Source of the DNA: Lepus europaeus
Taxonomy: Eukaryota > Chordata > Mammalia > Lagomorpha > Leporidae
Assembly (NCBI RefSeq): GCF_033115175.1
Contig: NC_084827.1
Coordinates: 176,205,401 to 176,269,400, forward strand
DNA: 64,000 bases
Direction: 5' to 3'
Below, piece by piece: positions 1 through 11,145 of this stretch; within the stretch, counting starts at the first letter, position 1, and each line of letters begins with the position of its first letter. Below the pieces are notes generated by a model. The model saw only the letters and a program-made list of their open reading frames with translations. It did no database searches and was not told where the DNA came from. The translations under genes were made by a program, and so were the position numbers.

Positions 1-387
1 CAGTGGACCCAGCTTGTGCTGCTGGCCAGGGTGGCACGTGGTGGACACCAAGCCAGCCTCCTTCCTGGACACATTCCACCCGGTCCCCTCTCGCTCGGCG
101 TCCATCTACTAGATTCTCCCAGGCAGCGGCTGTTGCCATCTCCCACTCCACACGGGCAGCCAGGAGGTCCCCGGAGCGGCCCACCGCATATCACGTGTGG
201 GGAGGTGCCAGTACTTTTCTGACATAGGGCCTAAACCACAGAACACGTCCAGAAATGTTGACCCTTGGCTTCTGTTTCCAGCCGCAGGGTACCTACATAA
301 AGTGATAGAATCCGAGCTGTAGTATCTAACTGGTGAGACTCGGACATCCATTAGCACGTAGACAGCAAGAGGGAAAGTCAAGGACAC
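1..387. other. Unique non-coding DNA
   Basis: No SINE, splice-bounded exon or recognisable protein is seen. The open frames covering it are short or run on into the SINE that begins near 388. It may be intronic or intergenic. Confidence 0.5.
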
Positions 388-690
388 TGGGGCCTGGCGG
401 CCCATTGTGGAATAGCTGTTAAGCCACCACCTGAGATACCAGCATCCCATAGGGGCACCAGTTCGAGTCCCGGCTGCTCCACTTCCAATCCAGCTCCCCG
501 CTATGGCCTGGGAAGGGCAGCAGAGGATGGCCCGAGTGTTGGGGTCCCTGCCACCCATGGGGGAGACCCGGAGGAGGCTCTTGGCTTCTGGCTTCAGCAT
601 GGCCTGGCCAGGGCCACTGCAGCCACCTGTTGTGGACCAGTGGCTGGAGAAGCTCTCTGTGTGTGAATGCCCTTCTCTCTGAAGTGTTGA
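388..690 (+). mobile_element. C-SINE, older copy
   Basis: The sequence holds a B box (gttcgagtcccggctgctcc) near 452-471, the 'ctatggcctggg' block and 'ggaccagtggctgga'. There is no clear A-tail, which suggests an old, decayed copy. Confidence 0.85.
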
Positions 691-1397
691 CTTCCAAGTG
701 AATGAGTCCACTTTAAAAGACAGACACCCCCGAAATCCCAAGGGCCTGTCATGACGCGTCTCACTCTGGCCTCCAGGAGCCACAGGAGAGAGCTTCGGCC
801 TCAGCCCACCTGGGCTCCTCTCCCCTTGCCCGGCCCCGAGCCCTCTTTCAGCTTATCGGAAGCCCCCCTCCTGTCCAAGGGAGTCCCCCACAGCAGGTAC
901 TGATCTGTGCCGGCCAGGTCCCTGTAGGCCAGAGGACCTGCCCCAGCGCGGCCGACCCCGGAGCAGACGGCCCTCGGCTGTCAGCCCCCGCTGGAGACAG
1001 GCTCAGTTGCAGAAAACGCCTGCCTTGCACTCACGCCTTCCCTTCCTGGCGGCAGCCCAGGAACACAGGACAGTTCCCTTGCTCCACTTGGGACGATGAC
1101 AAAAGATGGCCCCAGGGCCGCTGCTGAGGCGCAGTGGGCTGGGCGGCAGCCTGTCCATGGCTCCGCTGTGCCTTCCCCCAGGCTGCATCCGGCCCCACTT
1201 TTCCCTCTGCAGCGCCGGCTGGCTGCCTTCCGGCGCCTTCCACGGATGCTGGCCCGGGAGCACTTCCTGCCAGAGCTGTGCGTGGAGCCTCCCGCCGCGG
1301 GAGGCCACGCTGCGGCCACAGAGCCTCCTCTCGCTACCAGAGCCTGAGCCCTTCGAATGCCGTGGAGCCATCACTCTTCCATTCCACAGAGCCTCGT
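691..1397. other. Unique GC-rich DNA, no gene recognised
   Basis: Moderately CpG-rich at 1180-1350, but I see no promoter motif cluster and no recognisable exon. The 271-aa minus-strand frame crossing it also runs through a SINE and is not credible as a gene. Confidence 0.5.
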
Positions 1398-1515
1398 AGA
1401 AGGCCCTACTGTGCACTGATGTGCTGAGGATAAAGAAAAACAAAGCAAACACCCCTGCCCTTACAGGCTCAGCCCCGCCGAAGAACGGGCGAGAGGGAAG
1501 AAAAATATCACACAG
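1398..1515. mobile_element. Ancient dispersed-repeat relic (L2/MIR-like)
   Basis: The order 'ctactgtgcactgatgtgc', 'tgaggataaag' and 'cccctgccctta' resembles the common mammalian repeat segment that reads gtgccaggcactgtgctgagg...ccctgccctca. Family assignment is uncertain. Confidence 0.4.
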
Positions 1516-1550
1516 CAACACAGAACCTGGGCATCCTATAAAAACAGAGG

Positions 1551-2148
1551 CGTGGGCCTTTGGTGCAGTGGTTAAAATACCACTGGGCCAGCTGGCGCTG
1601 GGGTACAGCAGGTTAAGCCGCCGCCTGCGGTGCCGGCTTCTGATATGGCCAACGGTTGGAGTCTTAGCTGCTCCACTTCCGATCCAGCTCTCTGCTATGG
1701 CCTGGGAAAGCAGTAGAAGATGGCCCAAGTCCTTGGGCCCCTGCACCCACGTGGGAGACCCAGAAGAAGCTCCTGGCTCCTGGCTTCCATCTGGCCCAGC
1801 CCTAGCCATCGCAGCCATTTGGGGAGTGAACCAGTGGATAGAAGATGGATCTCTTCTCCCCCACCCTGCTGTAACTTGCCTTTCACATAATAATAAAATA
1901 TCTTAAAAAAAAAAAAAAAAGACCACTTGCGATGCCCATGTCCCATAACCAAGTGACTGGGTTTAAGTCCTGGCTCTGCTTTCGACTTCAGCTGCCCACC
2001 CCCTGCCCTGGCATCCACGTGGGAGACCCAGACTCAGTTCCAGGCTCCTGGCTTTGGCCTGGCCCAGCCCTAGCTGCTGTGGGCACCTGGGGAGGGAACC
2101 AGCAGACAGAAGCTCTGTCTCTCTCTGCCTTTCAAATAAAATGATCCA
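1551..2148 (+). mobile_element. Outer C-SINE split by a younger C-SINE
   Basis: The head lies at about 1551-1583. The body resumes at 1921 with 'ggtttaagtcctggctctgc' and ends at 'cctttcaaataaaatgatcc'. Similar 'accact' sequence on both sides of the insert (about 1578 and 1922) fits a target-site duplication. Confidence 0.8.
1584..1920 (+). mobile_element. Nested C-SINE
   Basis: Full-length copy with head 'agctggcgctggggtacagc' and a poly-A tail at 1905-1920. It sits inside the SINE at 1551-2148. Confidence 0.85.
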
Positions 2149-4102
2149 AACCCAACAGAAGGCTACCATAGAGAATCTCTCTGATCACCTTGGGGAAGCT
2201 GCTTTACATCCAAGATCCCTAAACCCAGGACAGCGTCTCAGAGGAGGCAACGTCGGAGACGAGGCCAGGCACCCGTGAACTTGAAGGATGGACATTCACC
2301 AGCCAAGTTCAAAGGCTCTTTGCTGGGAAGGATGCCGGGAATGTTGGACCCCAGGGAGCAAGAGATAAGTCTGGAATGAAGCTGAGGGTCGGGAGACAAG
2401 GTCGGAGCAGGATGGCGCTGGGCCCAGAGAAGCCACGAGTTCACTCTCAGCCGGGCGCTCATCGGGTCGCCACCTGTGTACAGGCTGCCAGGCAGAGAGA
2501 CTTATCACCCGCCGCTTGGCACATGAGCCTTCCCACGAGCTTCGCTCCGAGTGCTCTGTGGCCTGGCTGGTAGTTCGTCCACGGCTCTGTCTGCAACAGC
2601 CTGCCCGCGGTCAGGGCCGGAACCCAGCCCTTGACGTTGTCTGGAGCGCTGAGCAGGTGAGGTACAGGTGGCTCACCTGCTTCTGTCCCTGCGATGCTCT
2701 TCCTGAGCCTCATGTCTCGCCAGGTGGTCCTCACACCGCCAACCCCACCTGGGAGCTTGGAGGAAATGCAGACTCCGGGTCCCATCCAGACCCAGCGAAG
2801 CAGAACCTGCGAGTTAACAACGGCCCCCAAGACATCTGGATGCGTGGTGAAGTTTAGGAAGCACTTCTGGGAGGGTGGACTAACTCAGAAGTTTCCGGGG
2901 AAAGCAGTCGCCGGCTGCGGACGGAGCGGGGGACAGTCCATGAGCCCAGCTGGGCTGGGGGCAGGGGAGGTACAGATGTGCAGACGCCCTGCCAATAACC
3001 TTGGCTGCGCATCGGCTACAGCCAAGGACAAGGTGCTGGGGGGTGGAGGGCCAGCTTCCAGGCCGGCAAAATGAGGTAGAGATTCCACAGAAGATGGGAA
3101 CGCCGTGCCTGGGAGCAGCCCTCGCTGGTTAGACAGCACTCGGGACTTACGCTGCGTAACTCTGAATCCCAACTTCACCTCTTACTGTCGGGTGCCCTGG
3201 GCTGTCACTCACTCCCGTGAGCCTCCTGCCTCCTCCTCCCTAGGCGACGTGGGGCTCCCAGGAACGTCCCGGCCAAGGTCACGGGAGACCGAGATAGCAC
3301 GGCACTGGCACGGGAGAGATGTGGGCAGCACTCAGTCGTGGGTAAAAAGATGGCTTAGCACGGTGTGGGCTGCACTGGGTGGGCCGGGCTGGGGCGCCGA
3401 GAGCTTCGGGGATGGGGCCTACTAGGAGATGGGTGGGCGGGCTCTGGCGGGAGATGGCTGTGGGAAGCTTCTGCTTGGGGCCAGCAGAGGGGTTCAGGTG
3501 GAGCAGAGGTCTGGGGCACAAAACAAGGCTCAGGTCAGGGCCAGAATTTGAGGAGAACCATTCAGCCACAAGAGCGGTTGGCAGGTGCCCTGGGGTAGGT
3601 GAGGCCACTCCAGAGAGAACAGAGAGACGAGACCAGAAGCAGGTGGGCCCTGTGTGCAGACGGTGGGCTCCCATAACTGCCCATCACTCTAAGTCCTTGT
3701 GCCAGGTGTATATGGATCTGGTTGTAGCTGGTATTTATGGCAGACTCCGGTCTGATTGGTCCCTGTCCGGCCTGCTTAGTCAATGTTTTGAATGTCGCCG
3801 TGGTTACACTACTGGATGGCAAGGCAGAATCCAACCCAGCCCTGGGTGCAGGGGGCATGCCCAGAACCAAGCTCTGGCACGGCCAGCACCCAGAAGCGGC
3901 ACGCACGGGACAAGCAAGTCCCCGGCTGAAGCTGGGCCGTGAGGGGGCGGAGGAGGCGCTGCTGTGGCGCTCCACCATTCCCTGTGCTCGCTGGCTGCAA
4001 GTGGGAAATGGAGTCCGAAGGGCCCGCCTCTCCAGCGAGGCCCTCACTTGCCAGGTCAGCCTAGGGCTAGTCTGCAGGTACACCACAGGCCATCCCGGAA
4101 CC
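2149..4102. other. Unique DNA, no gene recognised
   Basis: About 2 kb with no C-SINE. The text around 2280-2400 (deletion-rich, 'gggaatgttggaccccagggagcaag') may be an old dispersed repeat. No frame here encodes a protein I recognise. Confidence 0.5.
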
Positions 4103-4104
4103 GG

Positions 4105-4118
4105 CCACCAGAGGGCGC
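4105..4118 (+). promoter_or_regulatory. CTCF-binding motif, forward
   Basis: CCACCAGAGGGCGC matches the core consensus CCASYAGRKGGCRS at 14 of 14 positions, and is extended by GG upstream and TG downstream. CTCF is the insulator and loop-anchor zinc-finger protein. Occupancy is inferred, not shown. Confidence 0.75.
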
Positions 4119-4324
4119 TGCTCCCCCAGCCTTCCTCCCACCGGACCCCACCTGCCCACAAGAAACCCGGCCTGGGAGGGGGCCCTGACAAGCCAGCACC
4201 AGGGGGCCTTGAGAAGCAGGAAACGTGGGGGGATGCTGCATGCTGGTGAGAGTTGGTCCCCACCCCACTGGGCAGAAAAGCCGACTGGAAGGGGGACTTA
4301 GAAACTCTCAATTCCCAAAGCTGC

Positions 4325-4400
4325 CCTGCGGAGGGCGTTTTGTTCCCATTTCACAGACGGGGAAGCTGAGGCCCAAAGCCCTTGGCTGAGAGCGGCAGGC
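4325..4400 (-). mobile_element. MIR fragment
   Basis: 'ttcccatttcacagacgggg' followed by 'aagctgaggcccaaag' is the reverse complement of the MIR region that reads cctcagtttcctcatctgtaaaatgggga. Confidence 0.5.
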
Positions 4401-4950
4401 CAGGTAGGGCCAGGACCGGCTCATTCGATCCTAGGCCTCCCCCGTTCCTTGTTCTGCACGCTTTCTAAGCCCTGGCCCCCAGGGACACCCCTACCAGCCG
4501 CCGTTTCCCTGCTCCTGATACCCAGGCTGGCAGCCTCCGTCCTTGGGAGCGCCTGGGCCTCCTGTGCTCCCAGAAGCTGCTCTGGGCCCTTACAGCCCCG
4601 TGGGGTCAGGCTGCACCCCCTGGCGCCCCCAGGCAGGGAGCAGAACAAACAATGGGATGTGGGCCTAGTCCCAGCTCCCACCAACTCCTTGTATGGCCGC
4701 TGGGCCCCGTCCGCCTCCCTCTCCGTAAAGTCAGAACTGCAGGCCTCAGGAGCCACTGGGTGCAACACTTTCCTTTTCTACAGAAACCTCCCCAGGCTCA
4801 CAAGACCGGGCTGGCTCGGCAGGGAAACTGTAGCCCTCGGGCGGGAGCCGGGCCCAGGCCCCGCACCTGCGGCAAGTGGAGGGCGGGCCCAGCCCCGGGA
4901 GCCCGCCCTGGCGAGCCTGGCGCGGGGCGGTGGGCAGCTCGCGTGTCTGG

Positions 4951-4962
4951 GCGCACGTGCGC
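4951..4962. promoter_or_regulatory. Palindromic E-box (CACGTG) in CpG island
   Basis: GCGCACGTGCGC is a perfect palindrome containing CACGTG, the site for MYC/MAX, USF and related bHLH-ZIP factors. Confidence 0.5.
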
Positions 4963-5907
4963 GTCGGCGCCCCGCCGTGTGCCCGAGCGCGCGCGCCCCG
5001 CCTCGCCTGTCGCCTCCGCGCGCGCTCGGGCAGCCCGGTGCGTGCCGCCGGCGCCTGGCCGAGCCGCAGCGTCCCCGGGCCGGGTGGCCGTGCGCCCCGC
5101 GGGTCGCGGCCCGCCTTCCGCCGCGCCCAGCCTCTGCGTCGTGGGTGCGGGGGGCTCCTGGCCGCTGGCCCCGGGCCCCGGCAGCCCCTCCACCCCGGCA
5201 TTTTGTGCTGCCGGGGCCTCCCTCCCCCTGGCTCCCAGAGGCGGGGCGGGGGCCGAAAGCAGCCGCGCCCGGGCCGGCCGGCGGGGTGGTACCGGCCGCC
5301 CCCGCCCCCGCCCCCGCCTCGATGGGTTTTTCCATGACTGCATCCGGCCGCGGGCCGCCTTTGTTCCCGCCGTCCCTGGCCCCTGCCCGCCTCTCCCCTG
5401 CGCGCCGGGGTTTTTCCAGGGCTCAATTGGAGCATGGAGGAGCCGCCTCCCCCCTCCCCGGCAGGCCCCCCGAGCCCCTTTTCCGGGAGCCGATCCCTCT
5501 CCCTGCGCGGCCTTAACCCCACACTGCTGCCCCAAAGTGGCCGTGGCGCGGACGTGCGCGCCTCTGAAAGGCGCAGCCGGGGCCCCGAGCCCTGCAGGGC
5601 TGGACGTCGGCAGGCGGGGGTCCCCCCTGCCTCGGGGGTCCTGGAGGGCCTCGCGTCGCCCCTCAGGGAACGGGAGGTGGCGGCGGGTCCCCCGCGAGCG
5701 GGTAGCTCCACCCCCACGGGAAGACGCGCACACTCGCGGGCTGAAAGCCGCGCTGTCCGGGAGGAAGGGGAGGTGGGCCCAAGAGGGGCCGGGGGCGTGG
5801 GATTGGAGAGCGAGGGCAGGCGCAGGGCCCGGGGGTCCCCACGTGCCGCGAGGCGAGTGCGGGCTGTGTCTGCGCGCCCGGGAGCCGCTCGGCTCTGCCC
5901 GGCCATG

Positions 5908-5919
5908 TTGGCGGGAAAA
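5908..5919 (+). promoter_or_regulatory. E2F-type site
   Basis: TTGGCGGGAAAA is a strong match to the E2F consensus (TTSSCGS with an A-rich flank). It lies near the 3' edge of CpG island 1, next to a CCATGTTGGC stretch. Confidence 0.5.
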
Positions 5920-6027
5920 GGAAGAAACGCCGGCCCGCGTCCAGGGCAGGGCGGGCCCGCGGGCCGGGGGAGGGGGCTTGGTTAAGGGGGTGGCCAGCTC
6001 GGGGGTTTTGGAATCCGCTTCCCGCAG

Positions 6028-6041
6028 CCGGCAGGGGGCGG
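6028..6041 (+). promoter_or_regulatory. CTCF-like motif, forward
   Basis: CCGGCAGGGGGCGG matches the CTCF core at 13 of 14 positions, with G for A at position 3. CpG-rich context makes methylation-sensitive binding plausible. Confidence 0.4.
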
Positions 6042-6724
6042 CACCCCGGGGCGAGGACTCCCGGACCGTCCGGCTGTGCGGGGTGGGCAGGGCGCCCCCG
6101 GGGGCCCCCTGCGTGACAGCTCCTGGCCTGCGGGGCCAGCCCCCCCCCCCCAGGTGGCAGATCTCGTCCCCTGAGCCGTGAAGGCCGCCAGGTAGCTCGG
6201 AAAGCCCCTTCCTCCCAGCCCCCGAACCATCCCAGGGTGAAAAATCCTGGGTCCCCCGCGCCCGGGTTCCCTCCCGGGTCACTGTCTCAGGCCCTCGTGG
6301 AACTGCTGGGGGATTCCAGAAGCCAGGCCCAGCCCCTCCCGCCAGGGGAACTTCACCTGAGGCGCCTGTGTCCTGCCTTGGAACGGTCACCATGGGGACC
6401 GGCCCTCCAGGTACACAACTCCCCACTCCCTGCTGCCACCCAGTATTGGTCGCACCTGTCAGACCAGCAGGGCCTCCTCAGCCCCACCTAAGATCAAGGG
6501 GTGAGGGAGCCGCGATGCAATCCAGGCCCTGTCCTTCGGCCTGCACACACGCAAGTCCCTTGTCTACCCAGCAGTGCACACAGGCGGTCGGTGGGAGATG
6601 GGTGCTCTGTCCCAGCCCCCTCTGGCCAGGCTGGGCCCCCAGGGCAGCAGGGCAGACAGAACAAGGTGTGAAACCCAGGTGTGGAGACGTCCTGAAAAAG
6701 TCGTGGGAAATGTGTATTTTAGAA

Positions 6725-6971
6725 AAAAAAAAAAAAGTGTGTCACCTGGTTCCCATGAGACCCTGCTGCTGTGCTCTGGACCAGCCCCCTGCTCATGGGC
6801 CTGGGAAAGCAGCAGAGGGTGGCCCTCGTACCTGGGCCACCAGGGAGACCAGGATGGAGCTCCTGGCTCCTGGCTTCAGCTTGGCCCAGTCCTGGCCGTT
6901 GCAGTCATTTGGGGAATGAATTAGTAGATGGAAGATCTCTCGCCCATTGTCTTTTAAATAAATTTTTAAAA
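6725..6971 (+). mobile_element. C-SINE, 5'-truncated
   Basis: Begins inside the body (the blocks after the B box are present) and ends 'cttttaaataaatttttaaa'. It abuts a minus-strand copy tail to tail. Confidence 0.75.
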
Positions 6972-7305
6972 AAGATTTATTTTTCGTTCTTTATTTGAAA
7001 GGCGGGGTTACAGAGAGCGAGAGGGAAAGACAGAGAGGGAAGGTCTTCCATCTGCTGGTTCACTCCCCAATGGCCGTAACGGCCAGGGCTGGGCCAGGCC
7101 AAAGCCAGGAGCCAGGAACTCCATCCGGGTCTCCCCCATGAGTGACAGGGGCCCAGGCACTTGGGCCATCCTCCTTTGCTTTCCCAGGTGCATCAGCAGG
7201 GAGCTGTATCGGAAGAGGAGCAGCCAGGACTGGAACTGGCGCCCACATGGGATGCTGACACTGCAGACGGCGACTTTACCCACTAGGCCACAGCACCAGC
7301 CTCCA
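6972..7305 (-). mobile_element. C-SINE
   Basis: Starts with 'agatttattt' and 'gaaaggcggggttacagaga', and ends 'ggccacagcaccagcctcc', the reverse complement of the head. Near full length. Confidence 0.88.
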
Positions 7306-7609
7306 AATATCTCTTGACAGGAAAAAAACATATGCATGAGCTTCAACGTTTTTACACCAGAACCAATGCATCTTTTACTTCTGCCTTCCACAGACTTTTT
7401 AGAGTCGTCACACGTTCCAGGGCGTCCCGGGAGGTCTGAGTAGCGTCTCTTCCCTGGACAGGCGAGGGCTCGCAGAGCAGGCACGGGGGCGGGCCTTGAC
7501 TCCGGTGGGTTCCAGGTGGAGTGACACTGCCCGCAGTGACAGCAAGTGGTCATCTAGTATTTCTGTACGCCGGGCCCTTTTCAACCCACACAACCGTCCC
7601 GCCGGGCAG

Positions 7610-7745
7610 GCCCTGCTATTATCTCCATTGTACAGATGGGCACACGGAGGCACGAGAAGTTAAGCCAACTTGTCCAAGGTTACACTGACTTGATGCCGTG
7701 CCCTAGTGCTGCGCCTGTGCGATTCCGGGTGGCAGAGCGGGCAGA
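7610..7745 (-). mobile_element. MIR element
   Basis: Long reverse-complement MIR match: 'ctattatctccattgtacag', 'cacggaggcacgagaagtta', 'ccaacttgtccaaggttaca' and 'attccgggtggcag'. Confidence 0.72.
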
Positions 7746-8667
7746 TGGTCATCACCGAGGAGGAAGTTGGAGGAAAACGCCTGGGGCTGCGGCTCCGGCC
7801 AGTTTTTCTCGGGAGGAGCCCCACGCATAACAGTGCAGTTCCTGCTCTGTGGCTGTTCTCGGTGATGTCAGTGGGGTTTTATTAATTACAGCTCTCAACG
7901 GGAGAAGTTCACGGCCATCAAACAACCACCTTGCTGGGAGGAAATGCCAGGTCCGTCTGGCGCATGCCCCCTTTCGTTTTCGTTGGCTCGCTTGTTTGTG
8001 CTGGGTGCTGTGGCAGATGCTGTGAGGGGAGGGGTCGGGGGAGCCCCCTTGGCAGGAGGGGCCCTGGCTCTGCTGTCTTCTTGGGGTGGCGAGATGTCCG
8101 TTCATGGAACAGTGGGGCAAATGAAAGGCTGGCCGCGAGGAACGGTCAGCTAGCCAGCAGCTAATATCCGAGGAGCCCCGTGCAGGGAGGAGAGAGCAGC
8201 CAGGGATGGACCGGGTCACAGCCGGGAGCCGGAAGTCCATCCAGATCTCCTATGTGACCATCTTAGGGGGTCACATGACCCCCTCTGCCGGCCTCCACGC
8301 TCTCCGCTTGCGTGTGGGGCAGGCCCATGAGCTTCTGACTGGTGGAATACAGCAGAGGGGCCCGCGGGGGGGATGGCGTGTGCTGGTCATGTCTGTACCC
8401 TTCCCTTGGCTTCTGCAAAGCCAGCTCTCAAGTGGCCAGCTACCTGGAGGGAGGGGCTCACACACCAGCCAACCGCAAGCTGGACCCAGCCCTCAGCCTG
8501 ACAGCCGCAAGGACCTCCCCCACTCAAGGCCCAGGGGAGACCCCTGCCCTGCCCTGGCCTCCATAAAGCCTTGAGGAAGACCTTCGGGAGCTTCCTGGCG
8601 GCCGAGGAAACAGGAAGCAGCCTGGTTTTACTTTCCACAAAAGGAGATCAGTGTGCCTGAAGATACA
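7746..8667. other. Unique DNA, no gene recognised
   Basis: No interspersed repeat or exon signature could be recognised. 8668-8707 looks like a short head fragment of an old C-SINE interrupted by the next copy. Confidence 0.5.
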
Positions 8668-8707
8668 GCTGGGGAGGTCGTTACGGCACAGCGGGTTAGA
8701 CCACTGC

Positions 8708-8975
8708 TCAAGACACCGCGTGGGCTGGCGCTGTGGCGTGGCGGGTGAAGCTGCCACCTGCAGTGCCGGCATCCCATATGGGCGCTGGTTCGAGTCCCGG
8801 CTGCTCCTCTTCCAATCCAGCTCTCTGCTGTGGCCTGGGAAAGCAGTGGAAGATGGCCCAAGTCCTTGGACCTCTGTACCCATGTGGGAGACCCGGAGGA
8901 GGAGGCTCCTGGCTTCGGATCAGCACAGCTCCAGCCGTTGCGGCCAACTGGGGGGTGGACCAGCAGATGGAAGAC

Positions 8976-9007
<32 letters not shown>

Positions 9008-9069
9008 CTCCTCTCTCTGTGTAACTCTGACTTTCAAGTAAAATAAATAAATCTTAAAAAAAAAAAAAA
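8708..9069 (+). mobile_element. C-SINE, full length
   Basis: Clean copy with head 'tgggctggcgctgtggcgtg', B box 'ggttcgagtcccggc', a (TC)n tract at 8981-9003 and an A-rich tail from 9038. Low divergence suggests relative youth within the older class. Confidence 0.92.
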
Positions 9070-9324
9070 GACTCTATAAACAGGGGCTGGGCCGCCTCGC
9101 AGTTCAAATCCCGCCTCCTACTGCCTGCCTTCAGGCCTAACCTCTCCCTTCCCGCTCTTCCACTTGCCACCCCACTCCCAGATGGGGCCTTTCCTCCTCT
9201 ATCTGTGGGACCTACTGGGACCTGGCACCTCCTCTGGGAAGCCTTCCTGGATTCACCACTTCCTCCCTGAACTCCAGCTCTCTGTTCAGAGGCATCCACA
9301 TTGCATTAGTCATTTCTCACTGCT

Positions 9325-9410
9325 TACTGAGCTCCTACTGAGCGCTAGGCCTCCCGTGAGGGGCCAGCAGACACTGTCACAAACACAGCACATACGGGGC
9401 CCACAGACTG
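9325..9410. mobile_element. Ancient dispersed-repeat relic
   Basis: 'tactgagctcctactgagcg' and 'ctaggcctcccgtgagg' resemble the widespread mammalian segment ttgagcacctactatgtgccaggcactgt. Family not resolved. Confidence 0.35.
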
Positions 9411-9612
9411 CTGGCAGCTCCATGGGCATGGACCAGTGCTCTCCTTCACACAGGACCGGGGCTCTGTGCCCCCGGGGTCTCAGCATAAAACAGCCTCAGT
9501 GATTGTGAACTGAGTGATGGGGCCGGGCAGAGAGCCTCCGGGGGCTCGTCAGCCGCTGGGGCCTTGCGTGCCGGTTTTGGGAATGTGCGAGTCCGTTGCG
9601 TCCCTGAGTTGG

Positions 9613-9672
9613 TGACGTCCGTGTGAGCCCATCGGTCAGCCTGTCGACCCCGACGTCAGCAGATGCTGACTC
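9613..9672. promoter_or_regulatory. CRE/MARE-like motif cluster
   Basis: TGACGTC (9613-9619), GACGTCA (9652-9658) and the palindrome GTCAGCAGATGCTGAC (9655-9670). The palindrome contains two inverted TGCTGAC half-sites of the type bound by MAF/bZIP factors. This is a motif reading only. Confidence 0.35.
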
Positions 9673-10659
9673 CGTTTGCCTGTCGTTGACCTGACTGTGG
9701 TTGGTCAGGGTGTTCTGCAGCAGGCGTGCAAGGAGGGAACAGCATGTGCCAGCGATGGGGGGTTTGTGCAGCTAATTTATTTGAAAAGTGAAGGATTTTA
9801 GCAACGAGCTGGAAAGAGAGGCCCAGGCCCTACCTGTGCTGGCTCCTCAGCACCGTGCTCCTGGTGTGTTAAGATGGGTTGGTCGCCCCTGTCACCCGTG
9901 GCAGCCCTGCTGGACGGGGCCTCAAGGGCGTGCTGCCCACACTGTCGGGAGTGGGGGGCACAGCCTGGCATTTAGCTGTTGCCATGGGGATCTGCCCACT
10001 CATCCTCCTACCCCGCCCACTTCCTGGCTGTCCCAAGCAAACAGCCCCTTGTGTTGAGTTTCCTGGAGTCTCCTTCCCGGCACTGCGGGCTCCTGGTGGC
10101 CTCTCCCTGGGCTGCCTTCCAAGTGCTCCGCCTGCTGTGCCTCAGCCTGCCTTCCTGCACCGGGGGTCTCCGGTATCCCCGCTCAGAATGCCCAGGGCGC
10201 TCCAAAGTCCTCCAGCAGGAACCCCCCAGCCGACGGGGGCCTCTGGGAGTCTGTGATCGGCCGGGGGTCCCTGGAAGCTGCCTGGGGCCGTGCCTCATTA
10301 CCCCGCACCTGTTTGCTGCGGATCACAGCCTGTCCCTGGGGGGCTGGGGCGCCTTCTCCCCGACGTCAGAACCTAGTATATTTGCGTCCTCCTGTCCGGG
10401 TTTGCCTCCCTTTCTCTGGGCAGAGCTGGTGCCCCTTTTAATTTCAGCTGTGGGGGAGATGATCCCGGGAATGTCCCCCATCTGAATGTCCAGAGTCGTG
10501 TGAAACAGGCGCCCACTCCTCCCCACCCCCTAGACCCCCGCTGCTTCTGTGTCCTCTCGTCACTCATTCTTCTGTTTGACCCTTGCGATTTGGGTGACCC
10601 CAGCTTTGGCCTGACCTCCTAGCCAGGGCCCTGGCATCCCAGGTTCTGGAACGATGGTC

Positions 10660-10670
10660 TGCGCATGCGC
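10660..10670. promoter_or_regulatory. NRF1 motif
   Basis: TGCGCATGCGC is a perfect NRF1 palindrome. NRF1 activates housekeeping and mitochondrial-gene promoters. The surroundings are only moderately CpG-rich, so a promoter here is uncertain. Confidence 0.5.
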
Positions 10671-11145
10671 TCTAGACGTCCCCGGGCCCTGCCCCTGCCC
10701 GGCCCCCAGCTCCAGTCCAGGACATCACTCCGCAGAACCACCTCGATGCCACCTCTCCAGGCGCTGATCTCTTCTTCGAAAAGATGGCTCGGCCCCAGGA
10801 TGTTTCCAGCTAAAGGCGTGGGATTGATACACACTGCAGAAGGTCTCGGTTCTTAAAAAAGGAAGAGAAAACCAAGAACCCCCCAAAACTCTCCCGGATA
10901 CCCTTGCTCCTCAGTTGCACGCTGCGTAGCTGGCTGTTCCTGGTGCCGAGCAGCCGGCCACTGGCCCTGGGGTGGATGTGCCCACCGTGCTTCTCTCGAG
11001 CTGCCAATGTGGCACTGGTGAGTGTGGCTTGAGAAGAGATGTACACAGTTGGCCAGGGCGAGAGCCAGCTCTAGTTCACACAGTGAGATGACTAGAGCAC
11101 CTTCAAATATTAGTGAACAAAATGGACTTACGTAAAAGATAAGGT

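Larger units (their letters stand above)
4840..6120. promoter_or_regulatory. CpG island 1 (unassigned promoter)
   Basis: About 1.3 kb of very CpG-dense sequence. It holds GC boxes (gaggcggggcggggg near 5237, tandem ccgccccc at 5300-5322), a palindromic GCGCACGTGCGC E-box (4951-4962) and an E2F-type site (5908-5919). The CpG density implies germline protection from methylation, which usually marks a promoter. Frames of over 500 aa on both strands are a by-product of high GC. No first exon can be assigned, so the direction of transcription is unknown. Confidence 0.8.
9411..11145. other. Unique DNA with scattered regulatory-type motifs
   Basis: No exon recognised. It includes a CRE/MARE-like cluster (9613-9672) and a perfect NRF1 motif (10660-10670). 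The short frames on both strands resemble no family I know. Confidence 0.5.

Noticed and set aside
1003..1818. 271-aa minus-strand frame
   Set aside because: About a third of it is C-SINE sequence, and the rest is unrecognised.
5323..5420. Two 'gggtttttcca' copies as NF-kB sites in CpG island 1
   Set aside because: Position 4 is T where the consensus GGGRNNYYCC needs a purine. The match is too weak to list.
4652..6426. Open frames of 509 aa (+) and 542 aa (-) over CpG island 1
   Set aside because: Both strands are open at once in extremely GC-rich DNA where stop codons are rare. The products are low-complexity Pro/Arg/Ala/Gly with no domain.
8709..8790. tRNA-like A and B boxes
   Set aside because: They belong to the tRNA-derived heads of C-SINEs. 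No cloverleaf with an intact acceptor stem is present.
8733..9041. Many 60-130 aa frames with repeated phrases such as 'GLGKQWKMAQVLGPL' or 'AIAESWIG'
   Set aside because: These are C-SINE bodies read in all frames, not a protein family.
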